A stretch of 64,000 nt of DNA from Promethearchaeota archaeon (lineage in GTDB: Archaea > Asgardarchaeota > Lokiarchaeia > Sigyniarchaeales > SOKP01), in contig JAHPZA010000006.1 in the NCBI GenBank assembly GCA_019058445.1, positions 1,132,943 to 1,196,942 on the forward strand, read 5' to 3'. Positions 16,039 through 26,800 of the stretch are shown piece by piece. The position numbers were made by a program, and so were the translations under genes. How positions within the stretch are numbered: the stretch's first letter is position 1; every line of letters starts with the position of its first letter. The notes under the pieces are model-generated. The model worked only from the letters and a program-made list of their open reading frames with translations, was not told where the DNA came from and did not search any database.

Positions 16039-17496
16039 TTAAGCCGTTTCTGTTGCGACTTGACCAGTCTCACCTGACTGTTCTTCTTTTTCTTCTCCAA
16101 GAGGTTGCTCCTTTTTTACATAATCTCCAACTGAAGCAAGAATTTCTTTAATACGACCTTCTTGTTTTAATCTAATTATTAAATTTCTGTGCTTAATATA
16201 TGAAATTGAATAAGAAATCACAGGAAAAATGAGCATAAATGGAACTAATAGAATAATTATAACTTCAGGTGAATACATTGCAATACTTTCTGTGATAGCG
16301 GGTGGTAAGTTAAATACATTTATAAAAAACCAACGAGGATGAATGATTATGAAACTTATAATGATCAATAGAGTTAATCTAAAAAAGAAATTTAATATTG
16401 TAGAGGTTATCAAACTCTGGGCCCGAGGGGCAGATGAAGCCGCAGTTAATGTATCTGTCGCTTCTGGGTCTTCTCTAAATAGCCGATCTATATATCTTCC
16501 TAATCTTCTTGTTTTAGATGCGGCAGAAACAAGTTTCTTTTCTTCCTCTTCCAATTTTCTCTTCTCAATCATTTCCTTTACATAAGAAAATCGATAAGTT
16601 GTTTTAGCCAAAAATTTGCTAATTTTAGGTTCTTCTAATCCAAGTTCTTCTCTCCTTTTTTTAGCTTCTTCTTTTATTTTATCAACATTAGCAGTTATTA
16701 GTTGACTTTCTCTTTTAATTATTCCTAATTGGGTTTCCAATCGGTCACTTCTTTCTAATGAGGGTTTTGTAACCGTATCAGCATAATTAATTTGAAAAGA
16801 AATCTCTAAATAAATGTAACAAATAATTGCAAGCAGAGCAGCAGGACTTGCTAAAAATCTGAAAAAATTATCAAGAGGTATATTTGTTAACTCGTGAGAT
16901 ACAGGATTTTCTAATTTCTCTAAGAAATCAACTTTAATAGCGAAAAGGTCCAACATATCTCTTAAGCCAAATACCATTAAAGGCAAAACTAACATCATTA
17001 TTAAACCCCCCATAGCAGTTAGACTATACTTTGGATCAGTATTAAAAATTGCGCGAACGAAGAATAAGATCGCAACTAGAAAAAATATTTGAAACGCAAA
17101 TAAATAAATATCATTTAAAAATATGGTGAGTTCTTGAGATACCAAATTAGGTATTTCATATAAAGCTGGATCTTCACCTGAGGGGAAAAACCATAAGCTT
17201 AAATATTTTCTAAAAAAAGCGTCTAAAAAGCTATACATAAATGCAGCATAATAATTTGGGAAAAAAGTAAATAATCTAGAAATCCCAAATGAAATAAAAT
17301 TGGCAATGGATAATAAACATAAATATATGAAATAGGCGAATACGTTCTTTAATGCATTAAAAAAATCAAATATAACAAGGTCCCCTGTAGGAGTATAAAT
17401 GACTTTTCTGAAATTAAAAATACTACTAAAAACTATTAGTAAGATAATAACAATTCCATTATTTATAAGACTTAGAATATAAATATATTTCCGCAT
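16039..17496 (-). CDS. Multi-pass membrane protein with cytoplasmic coiled coil, MoxR-cluster member
   Basis: The 485-residue protein has about five to six hydrophobic segments in residues 1-235 and two more near 365-385 and 408-430. Between them is a charged helical stretch (about 240-345: RSDRLETQLGIIKRESQ, EAKKRREELGLEEPK, EKRKLEEEEKKLV), probably a cytoplasmic coiled coil. The C-terminus is acidic and Glu/Gly-rich. No family recognised. Its start lies 3 bases after the DUF58 gene, so it is the last gene of the MoxR/DUF58 operon and probably forms the membrane base of that module. A weak alternative is a general membrane scaffold co-opted into the operon. Confidence 0.7.
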   Translation of the reverse strand: MRKYIYILSLINNGIVIILLIVFSSIFNFRKVIYTPTGDLVIFDFFNALKNVFAYFIYLCLLSIANFISFGISRLFTFFPNYYAAFMYSFLDAFFRKYLSLWFFPSGEDPALYEIPNLVSQELTIFLNDIYLFAFQIFFLVAILFFVRAIFNTDPKYSLTAMGGLIMMLVLPLMVFGLRDMLDLFAIKVDFLEKLENPVSHELTNIPLDNFFRFLASPAALLAIICYIYLEISFQINYADTVTKPSLERSDRLETQLGIIKRESQLITANVDKIKEEAKKRREELGLEEPKISKFLAKTTYRFSYVKEMIEKRKLEEEEKKLVSAASKTRRLGRYIDRLFREDPEATDTLTAASSAPRAQSLITSTILNFFFRLTLLIIISFIIIHPRWFFINVFNLPPAITESIAMYSPEVIIILLVPFMLIFPVISYSISYIKHRNLIIRLKQEGRIKEILASVGDYVKKEQPLGEEKEEQSGETGQVATETA

Positions 17497-17499
17497 AGT

Positions 17500-18789
17500 T
17501 TAATATGCACTTCCTTTTTTTTTAGCGTCTAAATAATTTTTCAAAACCATATGCATCATGTCATCTGGTCCAACAGATGATAGATTAACTCCTAGATTCC
17601 TAACTTCTTGTTTAATTGTGAGAATATGCTCCATCATTTCCTCACTTATGGCCTCAGCTAAAGCCTTATCAGTTGTGGATAAATCCGTTTCATGAATTTC
17701 AAACCAAGGACTAAATGGATTGATCATCATAATTGAATGCTTGTATGGGATTAATTTTCTTATTGCTGCATTTATATCTTTAACATCTGCTTCTAAATCA
17801 GATATTATGAATACCAATGAACGTTTTTGAAATCTTTTTATAAAATAATCAAAAGCTTCGAGCATTTTACATTTTCCTTGAGGTTTAACTTTCGCCACAA
17901 AATCTAAAACTCGATAAAATTGATCCTCACCTCCTCCAGGCTTTAAAAAGGTTAAATTCTTTTTATTTGAAAATGTAAATACACCTACACGATCTCGACG
18001 TGTGAGAGCAACTCTAGTTAAAAGCATACAAGCTCTAATTGCATATTCAAATTTTGTATTTTCAATCGCCCCACCTGCCATTGTTTCTGAAGAGTCCACT
18101 AAAATCATTACTGTTATATCCCGTTCACTCTCAAATTCTTTTACGATTAATTTTTGAGTTCTTGCCGAAGCTTTCCAATCTATTAATCTATATTGATCTC
18201 CAAAAACATATTTTCTCATTCCGTAAAATTCTGAGCCTAATCCTTTTTGTTTTGAGCGTTGAATACCATAATTTAATAATAGTGATCTTTTGGAGCCAAG
18301 TATTTCAATTCTTTTAATATCCTCATAGGGAGGATATACCAAAATATCAGTTACGCTGTCAGGCACTATTCTTTCTAGTGAATTAAATCTTAACCTATCT
18401 TTCACAATCACAGATAAGGGGCCAAGTGGATATTCACCTCTCACTTTTGGTTCAAGGACATAAGAAAATTTTATAACACTTTTAGGGGCAATTCTAGTTG
18501 AGATAAAGTTTTCACCTAATACTAGTCTAAAGAGCTGTGGATTAAAATAATCTCTGATTTCAATAAAATCAAAGCTAGATTTGCTTAAATTCTCTATTAC
18601 AACTTTAATATGAACAAAATCATCTTTAAATACTTTCTCTTTTTCAAGTTCTCTATGCACACGTAATTCTTCAACGTTCATTTGATAATGAAATATCGGT
18701 AAGCTAATAATCGTACTAAAAAGCAATAATAGGGCAAAATAAATCAAAAAATAATTTACGAATGCAAATCCAGCAGTGAGAAAAAACAC
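17500..18789 (-). CDS. DUF58 / VWA-like protein paired with MoxR
   Basis: A 429-residue protein with two N-terminal hydrophobic segments, a beta-rich domain, the DUF58 signature FGDQYRLIDWKASART (about residues 192-207), and a VWA-like domain with the metal-site motif DSSETMAG. DUF58 proteins are the usual partner of MoxR AAA+ ATPases and are thought to act in assembly or maturation of membrane and secreted complexes. The start is uncertain: no ATG is available and the GTG at 18789 falls inside a hydrophobic stretch, so the true start may be slightly upstream at a rarer codon. It sits between moxR (128-base gap) and the membrane protein at 16039-17496 (3-base gap). Confidence 0.9.
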   Translation of the reverse strand: MFFLTAGFAFVNYFLIYFALLLLFSTIISLPIFHYQMNVEELRVHRELEKEKVFKDDFVHIKVVIENLSKSSFDFIEIRDYFNPQLFRLVLGENFISTRIAPKSVIKFSYVLEPKVRGEYPLGPLSVIVKDRLRFNSLERIVPDSVTDILVYPPYEDIKRIEILGSKRSLLLNYGIQRSKQKGLGSEFYGMRKYVFGDQYRLIDWKASARTQKLIVKEFESERDITVMILVDSSETMAGGAIENTKFEYAIRACMLLTRVALTRRDRVGVFTFSNKKNLTFLKPGGGEDQFYRVLDFVAKVKPQGKCKMLEAFDYFIKRFQKRSLVFIISDLEADVKDINAAIRKLIPYKHSIMMINPFSPWFEIHETDLSTTDKALAEAISEEMMEHILTIKQEVRNLGVNLSSVGPDDMMHMVLKNYLDAKKKGSAY

Positions 18790-18917
18790 TGCAAATAAAA
18801 CTAGGACTCTACCTTTTCCACCGATAATATGAGTTCACCATTTTTACTTATTTTAATTATCTTGATATGCTTCGTAATTTATTTTATTCATTAAGAGCTC
18901 AAATAAAAAAGGGATTT

Positions 18918-19895
18918 TTATATCGGAACCGGTATTTCTTCGATAATATTTTTAATAACTGCTTTCACATCCAAACCTTCAAGCTCAGCTTCGGGCTTTA
19001 ATAGAATTCTGTGATTTAGAGCAGCTACGGTCAATGCTCTTACATCATCTGGTGTTACATATTTTCGACCTAAAATCGCAGCTCGTGCTTTAGAAGTTTT
19101 CATGAGCACTAAACTTGCTCTCGGGCCACAACCCAAAGCAACTTGAGGGTGACCTCTCGTCTTGAGAACAATATCTCTTATATATTTAAGGATTCTATCA
19201 TCAATGTATACTGAATTTATTAATCTTTGGGCTGCAAGAATCTCATCACCGGAAGTTACATGATCTACAGAAGGAGATTCTCCCCCTAACTGTCTTCTTA
19301 ATATTTCTACTTCTTCGTCCTGTTCCGGGTAATCAAGCCATAATTTAAAAAGAAATCTATCAACTTGGGCTTCAGGTAAAGGGTAAGTTCCCTCCATTTC
19401 CACTGGATTTTCGGTTGCTATCACTATGAAAGGTTTTTCTAAAGGTAGTGTTTCTCCTTCAATTGTTACTTGTCTTTCGGCCATTGCTTCTAGTAATGCG
19501 GCTTGGGTTTTTGGAGCACTTCTATTGATTTCATCAGATAGAACTACATTCGCAAAAACAGGTCCTTTTTGTAAGACAAAAGTACCTTCCTCCTGTGAGA
19601 AAATTTTTGTTCCAGTTATATCAGAGGGCAGTAGATCAGGGGTAAATTGAATTCTTCTAAAACTAATTCCCAATGTATTTGCAAAGGTCTTCGCCATCAC
19701 AGTTTTACCAAGTCCTGGGACACCTTCTAAAAGAACATGTCCATTTACAAGTAAAGCAATGAATAGCTGCTGAAGAATTTCTCCATTACCTACAATTACT
19801 CTAGAAACTTCTGATAAGACATCCTGAGCGATTTCTCTTATTGGAGTTACATCTAAATCCTGGTTTTGATATTGAGCTTTTTCTGGAGCTTCCAT
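18918..19895 (-). CDS. moxR: MoxR-family AAA+ ATPase
   Basis: A 325-residue AAA+ ATPase. Walker A is GVPGLGKT (58-65), Walker B ends in LSDEINRS (Asp121-Glu122), sensor 1 is ATENP, and the arginine-finger region is EAQVDRFLF. The lid domain follows with GASVRALL-like wording (CGPRASLVLMKTSKARA). MoxR proteins work as chaperone-like remodelers with VWA or DUF58 partners, and the DUF58 gene follows directly. The protein is cytoplasmic and probably couples ATP hydrolysis to the membrane-anchored partners encoded around it. The operon order of MoxR, DUF58, DUF4350-like and transglutaminase-like genes resembles the 'MoxR proper' gene clusters described in bacteria and archaea. Confidence 0.96.
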   Translation of the reverse strand: MEAPEKAQYQNQDLDVTPIREIAQDVLSEVSRVIVGNGEILQQLFIALLVNGHVLLEGVPGLGKTVMAKTFANTLGISFRRIQFTPDLLPSDITGTKIFSQEEGTFVLQKGPVFANVVLSDEINRSAPKTQAALLEAMAERQVTIEGETLPLEKPFIVIATENPVEMEGTYPLPEAQVDRFLFKLWLDYPEQDEEVEILRRQLGGESPSVDHVTSGDEILAAQRLINSVYIDDRILKYIRDIVLKTRGHPQVALGCGPRASLVLMKTSKARAAILGRKYVTPDDVRALTVAALNHRILLKPEAELEGLDVKAVIKNIIEEIPVPI

Positions 19896-19936
19896 TATTT
19901 TTTCACTCTTTTTTTATTTAATTTTTTTTATATAAG

Positions 19937-21688
19937 TTAAATGTTTTGGACCATCCATTCCATTTCAAAAAACAATTCTTCAAAATTTCTTTCATCTTTT
20001 ATGTTTTTTCTTCCTTTTTTTATTGTTAAAATCGTGTCCATAAAGCGCGTTATTCTTCTAATTTTATGTCGAGGAATATTAGGTTCTTTATCTTTGACCA
20101 TCTCTAACACATTTTTAGTAGTTATTTGAGTCCCTTCAAGTTGTGTATTTAATTTTCTTTCTAGTCTTCTATATAACAAGGTTAGCGCTTTATCATATTT
20201 ACTTTTATCTCGATACCATTCAATTTTTTTAGCAAAGAAGGATGAAGTTCTAAATCGTGCTAATTCTTCTTTTTTTTCTTCTTCTGCTGCTTTTTTTTTC
20301 TCCTTTTTTTCATCTTTTTTAGGTAAATATCTTCTTAAGGTGTATACTGCTAAAAGAGGATATATCCAAGCTGTAAGAGGATTTGTAGATAGTTGAACAA
20401 TATATTGTATAATAAATCCAAATATACCAGCAGAAGATATATCTCTTGACCTTTCAGGACGAATATGTGCCTCATCAAATACAACCATCCACTCATCTTG
20501 GTCATCTTCTTCGCTACGAGTAAGCCATTTAATAATGTTTACGGCAAAATTTTGATTATCATACCCATCTTCATTTAGCAATTCATTATTAAATAAACTT
20601 GCATCAGCAGATACGAAAATTCGGGCATCTCCCGTATCTTTTGCCATAAATGGAGCTTGTGGGTATCCTCCCAGAGGAACTTTGGTTAATTCTTCAGGAA
20701 AATCTTCACCAATCGTATCAGCAATAAATTCTATATCAATATTATCATCATCATAATCATACATCTGGTCATCATTCATATCAACAAAGCTATATATGCT
20801 TGAATATCCTATAACATCCCAGCCTGAAAATTCAATGAAAGGCCCTCCAACTGCTGCTGAACTTTGCGACAAAATGACTTTATCGATTCCACTTGTTGTT
20901 GGGTGCTCAGTAAAAGTCTTTATTATAGGGAAATCTGGACTCGTATCATACGATTCATTATCTCTTAATACACCATCGGGAAAAATTGTTATAGGTACTG
21001 CGTCTTGTACATCTGGGTCAATCATATTTGCCAGAAATATTTCATACAATAAATTACTTGTAGACCCATAGTCATGACATATTAAAAGAGAGTTTCCCTG
21101 TTCAAAAAACTCCATGAAGTATGGTATCTCATTAAAGGGATTATAAAATTGATTTGTCCCTACTAGAACTAAACAAATTTTTTTATCCAAACGCTTTGTT
21201 GCACTTAAACTCGATTGAATATTATAACAATCAAAGCCCTCATCTTCTAGCAGTTTTTTAAGATCAGATGATCCATTCCAGTCATCATTATAAACAGAGA
21301 AATTTTGGTCATTTTCACCCTGATCTATAATAGGGGCAAATAAGGGGACAAATGAGAAGATAAAGATCAGTAAAAATAATGCTTGCTTATATATTGAACC
21401 AGCTTTAATTTTTTTTCTGGATTTAACTTCACGTGTTTTTTGCATTCTCGTATTTCTTATAAAAATAATTAAACTTATACCTGTAAATCCCGCACCAAGA
21501 TAGCATAATAAAGGTAAATAATTCATGAAGGATCTTAATTCTCCTGGACGAGATTGATTATAAGAACTAATAAAAACTGAAATTACAATTCCGAAAATAA
21601 TTAAATATACTGTAAAGAATCCCAAAATTATACCTTTTGAAACATTTACACTTTTTTCGGAAGATTTTCCGCCTTTTACTTTTACCAT
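19937..21688 (-). CDS. DUF4350-like membrane protein with C-terminal helical domain
   Basis: A 583-residue protein. The N-terminus carries three hydrophobic segments (about 20-43, 55-75 and 100-122). A large extracytoplasmic domain follows with the DUF4350-type pattern: DLKKLLEDEGF, a strand ending in LVLVGTNQFYNPF, and SLLICHDYGSTSNLLYE. A further hydrophobic segment lies near 430-447. After a Lys/Glu-rich linker, the cytoplasmic end (about 480-583) resembles the DUF4129-like domains of the two upstream genes (ALTLLYRRLERKL, TTKNVLEMVKDKEPNIP). DUF4350 is a GATase-like fold common in MoxR operons; function unknown. It lies 34 bases after the 128-residue gene and 41 before moxR. Confidence 0.8.
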   Translation of the reverse strand: MVKVKGGKSSEKSVNVSKGIILGFFTVYLIIFGIVISVFISSYNQSRPGELRSFMNYLPLLCYLGAGFTGISLIIFIRNTRMQKTREVKSRKKIKAGSIYKQALFLLIFIFSFVPLFAPIIDQGENDQNFSVYNDDWNGSSDLKKLLEDEGFDCYNIQSSLSATKRLDKKICLVLVGTNQFYNPFNEIPYFMEFFEQGNSLLICHDYGSTSNLLYEIFLANMIDPDVQDAVPITIFPDGVLRDNESYDTSPDFPIIKTFTEHPTTSGIDKVILSQSSAAVGGPFIEFSGWDVIGYSSIYSFVDMNDDQMYDYDDDNIDIEFIADTIGEDFPEELTKVPLGGYPQAPFMAKDTGDARIFVSADASLFNNELLNEDGYDNQNFAVNIIKWLTRSEEDDQDEWMVVFDEAHIRPERSRDISSAGIFGFIIQYIVQLSTNPLTAWIYPLLAVYTLRRYLPKKDEKKEKKKAAEEEKKEELARFRTSSFFAKKIEWYRDKSKYDKALTLLYRRLERKLNTQLEGTQITTKNVLEMVKDKEPNIPRHKIRRITRFMDTILTIKKGRKNIKDERNFEELFFEMEWMVQNI

Positions 21689-21722
21689 CTTAATTTTATT
21701 CTATTTTTTATTTACATTTAAA

Positions 21723-22109
21723 CTACAAACTGTAAGAAAAGGATTTATTAGTTATTTCTTGATATAACGTTGAAAACAATTCTATTGTATATTCAAATTC
21801 CTTAGGAGTTGGTTCGAGACCACCATATATGATGTCTTCGATCTTTTTAATGAAAGGATATACAGATTCTGGTTTTTGTCCTAATTGATTAACACATGTT
21901 ATTGCATACTCTCGAATGGTTTGGTACGGTAATCTAGGTTTTTTATGCTTTAAGCTTACTATATCATTGTATATAAGATAAATATAGGCTATTGCTTCTT
22001 TAGGTCTGCCGGTATCTATCAAAATCTTCACATTTTTGAATCTTTTCTTAATATTAAACTCTGGTTCTTGACCTTTCTTTTTCTTTTTTTTTCCTGTTAT
22101 ACTTACCAT
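21723..22109 (-). CDS. Small DUF4129-like cytoplasmic protein
   Basis: The 128-residue protein has a basic N-terminus (GKKKKKKGQEP) and one all-helical domain, with VKILIDTGRPKEAIAYIYLIY, TIREYAITCVNQLG and YPFIKKIEDIIYGG. It lines up along its whole length with the C-terminal domain of the next upstream gene (22236-23867), with matching IL.DTGR..EA, TIR.(F/Y)AI..V, YPFI..(V/I)E.IIY and a final Tyr/Phe-rich helix. It is thus a soluble paralogue of that domain. DUF4129 domains accompany transglutaminase-like and DUF58 proteins in MoxR clusters; their biochemical role is not known. No membrane segment. Third gene of the operon. Confidence 0.75.
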   Translation of the reverse strand: MVSITGKKKKKKGQEPEFNIKKRFKNVKILIDTGRPKEAIAYIYLIYNDIVSLKHKKPRLPYQTIREYAITCVNQLGQKPESVYPFIKKIEDIIYGGLEPTPKEFEYTIELFSTLYQEITNKSFSYSL

Positions 22110-22235
22110 TTTACTAACCTATCGCTTTATTACTTTTAAACAATTTAATAATTTTTTATATGTTTATATTTTTTTGTACTTCTTTTACTTTTATTGCTTT
22201 ATTTTTTATTTTGTTATGTGAATAAGAATGTATAT

Positions 22236-23867
22236 TTAAAAATTTAATATAAAATTATAGCCAGTTAATTCAAAATATATTGGTGAAAAAAGTGCTACAG
22301 CAGTATAGAAATCATCTTCGTTTATAATATAAGGTCTATCGTAAATAATTTTTTCAACATTTTGTATGAACGGATAAATATTATTTGGTTTAAGATTTAA
22401 TTCTTTCACTGAAATAATGGCGAAATCTCTAATCGTTTCTGTAGATTTCTTAATTCTACCATATTTTGCATTGATAAGTTCTAAATATATCGACTGAAAC
22501 AAGTAAGACAGAGCCTCCTCTAACCTTCCCGTATCTTTGAGAATTTTAAGATTTCGAATTCTGCTTTCAAGTGGGAGTTTTACTAACATAGATTCTTCTT
22601 TTTGTTTCTTTAAGAAGAAATACGCATAAATAGCAAATGCGACAACACCACCTATAATAATGGGTATTAATACCAAGAAGAAATTGAAAAAAGGAGGATC
22701 TTTTGGTTCATCTTTTCCGCTTGGTGAGGATGTTTCAGAGATAATTGCACCTGTTATGGAAATATAATGCGTTGTATTCGATTGAATATTCAGTCCAAGC
22801 GAATTAACAACATCTACATCAATTGCTTTATTACCAAGACCAGAAGGTATATAGAAAGTAAATTGAAAATTTCCAATATCATCAGTAGTTGCACTTCCTT
22901 CTAGTTGGTTATCATAATATATATTAACTAAACGGTTACTTATTTCAATATTTGTATTATTGCTATCTACTATTTGCCCACTTATTATAATTTGTTGTCC
23001 TTCTGATGCAGATGATACCGTATTCCATATACACGTAATATTCCTAAATAATTTAACAGAAATTTCTGTATATGAACCATTAACATACTCTCCATTACCC
23101 GAATATGTAAAATTCAGAGATAATGTATCAGAATGATTATCAGGGGGAATTGTTAATGGGCTAGGAAAAGAACCATCTGGATTTGTACTAAAGGGAGTAT
23201 TATCTTTAACTTTAACAGAGTTGTTTAACCAAGAACTATATATTTGTTGGTTAGGGATTCCTGATTGATTATCAAATCTTAAAGTGCCTGGTATGGTGAA
23301 ATCTTCTCCTGGAATGCCGGGACTCCAGTTACTTATGTCAAAATAAGAAGTAGCATTTGAATAAATTATAAAAAAATTCATTTGTATGACTGTTTCACTT
23401 GGATCTAAAATATTTACTTTAATTTCGTGTCCAGAATAGATATTTAAAGAATATGGAATTGTAAAATTTATTTTAAATTCACCTGTGGAATCAGTTGTTG
23501 CATTAAAATTTGAATTTAGAGCGCCATTTATTTCAATACCTACTTCATAGCCGGATAATCCTCCTCCTCCTCCATCAAACAATTCTCCTATGATGGGAAT
23601 TGTTTCATTATGATAATGTTGAGTTTTATTAATTTCTGTATTTGTGAGATTTATAAAGCCTAAAAACGATGATAATTGAGGAGTTTCGTAATATTTTTCA
23701 TTTATATTATCACTATGAGATGTTTTATTATTATTTTCATTATTATTAAAATTTATATATATGGCTGTAAAAAAATAGGCTGGAAAAACTAAAGCAATTA
23801 ATAAGATCAATATTGAAATTTTTCTGATGTCCTTCTGAGCTACAAGTTTAAATCTCAATATTCTCAT
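22236..23867 (-). CDS. Membrane-anchored Ig-like protein with DUF4129-like tail
   Basis: A 543-residue protein with an N-terminal hydrophobic segment (about 16-36). Three or so beta-sandwich domains of Ig/transthyretin-like type follow, rich in Asn and Ser, with a recurring DSTGEFKINFTIP / DDIGNFQFTFYIP motif. A second membrane segment comes at about 393-418 (FFLVLIPIIIGGVVAFAIYA), and a cytoplasmic helical domain (430-543) is paralogous to the 128-residue gene downstream. The topology implied is an outside sensor or adhesion part joined to an inside DUF4129-like domain. Many N-x-S/T sequons fit an N-glycosylated surface protein. Second gene of the operon, 21 bases after the transglutaminase-like gene. 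Confidence 0.75.
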   Translation of the reverse strand: MRILRFKLVAQKDIRKISILILLIALVFPAYFFTAIYINFNNNENNNKTSHSDNINEKYYETPQLSSFLGFINLTNTEINKTQHYHNETIPIIGELFDGGGGGLSGYEVGIEINGALNSNFNATTDSTGEFKINFTIPYSLNIYSGHEIKVNILDPSETVIQMNFFIIYSNATSYFDISNWSPGIPGEDFTIPGTLRFDNQSGIPNQQIYSSWLNNSVKVKDNTPFSTNPDGSFPSPLTIPPDNHSDTLSLNFTYSGNGEYVNGSYTEISVKLFRNITCIWNTVSSASEGQQIIISGQIVDSNNTNIEISNRLVNIYYDNQLEGSATTDDIGNFQFTFYIPSGLGNKAIDVDVVNSLGLNIQSNTTHYISITGAIISETSSPSGKDEPKDPPFFNFFLVLIPIIIGGVVAFAIYAYFFLKKQKEESMLVKLPLESRIRNLKILKDTGRLEEALSYLFQSIYLELINAKYGRIKKSTETIRDFAIISVKELNLKPNNIYPFIQNVEKIIYDRPYIINEDDFYTAVALFSPIYFELTGYNFILNF

Positions 23868-23888
23868 TAATAATTACCTTTATTTAGA

Positions 23889-26800
23889 CTATACAAAACT
23901 TATATTAGAACTTTCAACATACTCAAGATTGTTATCTTCAGGTTCAAAATATACAATAATTTGAGTAGCAATTCTCAAATTAGGCCAATTTTCATTAATT
24001 AATAATAATCCATGGAATTCTCCTGAAGCATCTGTAATGACAGTGTCATTATATGCAATTATTGTGCCATTAAGGGCGTATTGAATGGTGATATTAACTT
24101 TCATACCTGCCATTAGAGTTAAGTTATCCCAATATAATTCTCCAATAACATGAAGTACGTCATTTTCAACCCAGATTTTACTTAAAAGAGGTATACTCGG
24201 ATACATTTGTTCGGTATTAGTATAATAATCGATCTGGGCCATATTTGTTCCCGCTGTTACATTTAACCCTATATAATTACTGCTACTACTTACCATATAA
24301 TTTGGAATTAGATCTATACCCGGGACTTCAGAAAGCTGGATAGTTCCATTAAAATCTACTCGAATATAGTATAGTCCCTGAGGACATGTTATATTAATAT
24401 AATTAATATTAAAGAGATAATACCCACTCGCACTAGTTAAAGCATAGATATTACCCCCAATTAAATATTGTGAAACATTATTATAATTTTTATCATATAA
24501 TAACAATCTTACTAATAAACCTCTCATTGGTCGCCCGTTTTCTTCCACATAACCACTGATGGTTAAACTACCATCATTCCTTTGGATTATATTAGGGGAA
24601 ACAAGTGGATCAGGATAAAAACTGACAGTTTCATTAATAATTATAAACGTAGAGTTAATTGTTGGATAGGGTTGATCAAATTGGTCATAAAACCTAATAT
24701 TAATTTTGTGAATACCAGCAAAAGTGAACTGTGCTATTGAAATATTAAATTCAACAAAATTGAAAGAGCCATCATATTGACGTTCATCTAAAACTACATT
24801 TGCATCATACACATCAATAATACGTACTCGAGTACCTGATAATGGATTACCTCCACTTTGGATAATAGTAACTTGGAAAGTAGCATTTTCTCCTAGCTTA
24901 TAACGTCCAGGAGGATTAAGTTCATCATAGAGCACTCTAGTTGGATCACCATCAACAGCCAGATAAATTTCAATAGCATTAAGATCAATTACTTCTAACT
25001 CATTTTGGAATTGAGAAGAATTACTGAAAGAAGGAAGATCAAATGTAAATGGATAATCATTGTTTAGATCATAAGTGAAATCAAAAGTCCCATTAAAGTC
25101 AAATCTTAACGAATAATTCCCTATTGGAGTAGTCTCATCAACCTCAAAATCCAAATTAAAACTACCATCAGGTCCAGTAACAAAGGGATAGGATTGTTGT
25201 GGATTTAAATAACCCGAATAATCAAAACCACTCCTAAATAATTTCAACCTTACTTCAGCATAACCAATTGGATTGCCAACCTCATCTGTAATTGTTCCTT
25301 GAATATTGAATGGATCTGAACCACCAGTTTGAATGTTGATGGTTAGAGGAGTTGGGCCAGAAATTAGGTTAACGTGAATTGGTTCATTGAGCACATAATA
25401 TGAATAGTTTCTTACATTTCCCACTTGAGCATACACCAAGGTAGGGCCAGTTTTATTAGTCATTCCAGTGGTATACAAAATTGAGGCATTTCCTTTAGAA
25501 TCTGTAATTGCAGAACCTATAAACAGATCCCCATTTGTATAATCATAGAAATCAACAACCTGTCCGGGGACAAAAGATGAGATTGCAGGATCATATACAA
25601 CGGTAGAAATATTGAGAATTTGACCTCGGTTAATATTTATTAGTGTACTCGGATTTGGAAAATCTGGAAATTTTGTAGGATGTTCGTTAATAGAGAATCG
25701 TAGTTCATAGGTCACCTCTTTTGTAATATTAAGATCTAAGGTATTGCTTGAATCATTAATGTTGTTGAGCACAAAAGGATAATTATACCATGTCCCATTG
25801 AAATCTACTCTCACATAGTACTCTCCAATCGGAATATCTTGATCTACGTCTAGATTTAAATCAAATTCTCCGTTATCATTCGTGATAGCTCCGGGTGGAT
25901 TAAATGGCGCAGGGATAAAGGTATCAGTTCCTTTTTCAAATAAAAGAAAGGTAATAATTGAGTCTCTAACTCCCTTGCCATTAACGGGATCAGAAACATT
26001 TCCTACAATATTAGTAGTATGAACGGATTCAGACAGATTAACCGTTGGTGGATCAAGACTATGAAGATTTACTTCAATTGGAGCTAGAACTGCATATTGA
26101 GTTGTGTTTGAAACAGCAGCATACCTCGCTTCGATAGTATGGGGGCCAACAACCTGAGCAATATCAATAGGTATGAGAATTGATGCTTTTCCATTATAAT
26201 CTGTAGTTGCTGAGGGAAGGCTTATAGTAGGATCAGTCTCATCATAAAAGGATATTTCTTTTCCACTTATAGAAGCTGTAGCGGAGCTAAGAGTGGCCGT
26301 GATATTTGCTTGGGAGAATCTATTATATGTTTCAAAATCAGACTCCACGGTAATATTATAATAAATCAAGGGATTACCACCTATCCCATAACTATCATAT
26401 AAAATATCCATTTGAACCCATCTACCTACCCCAGGACCTGTAGGAACATAGATTTCAGCCCAATTGTAAATATTTTTATATTTAATCGCGTAAGTGTTCT
26501 TTCCCTCCTCAGTATCAAAAAATTGAGTTATATTTCTGCTATTAAAACCGTCTACAAAACGACTGGCAACCCCAAATGCTCTTGTAAAGGCGCAAAATGC
26601 GGAAGCAAATTCAGACCATAAGCCTTCTTCCTTCTCACAAAACCATTCTACTTGATCCTCTCCCTCATCAGGAGGATCATTTAAGAGTTCATAATAATCA
26701 ACATCAAAATTGGATTGAAGATAATTTCTTATTATATTAGCCACCACAAATGCACTATCAACATCTTGATCGATAAGCAAATCTAAAATATCATAATGAA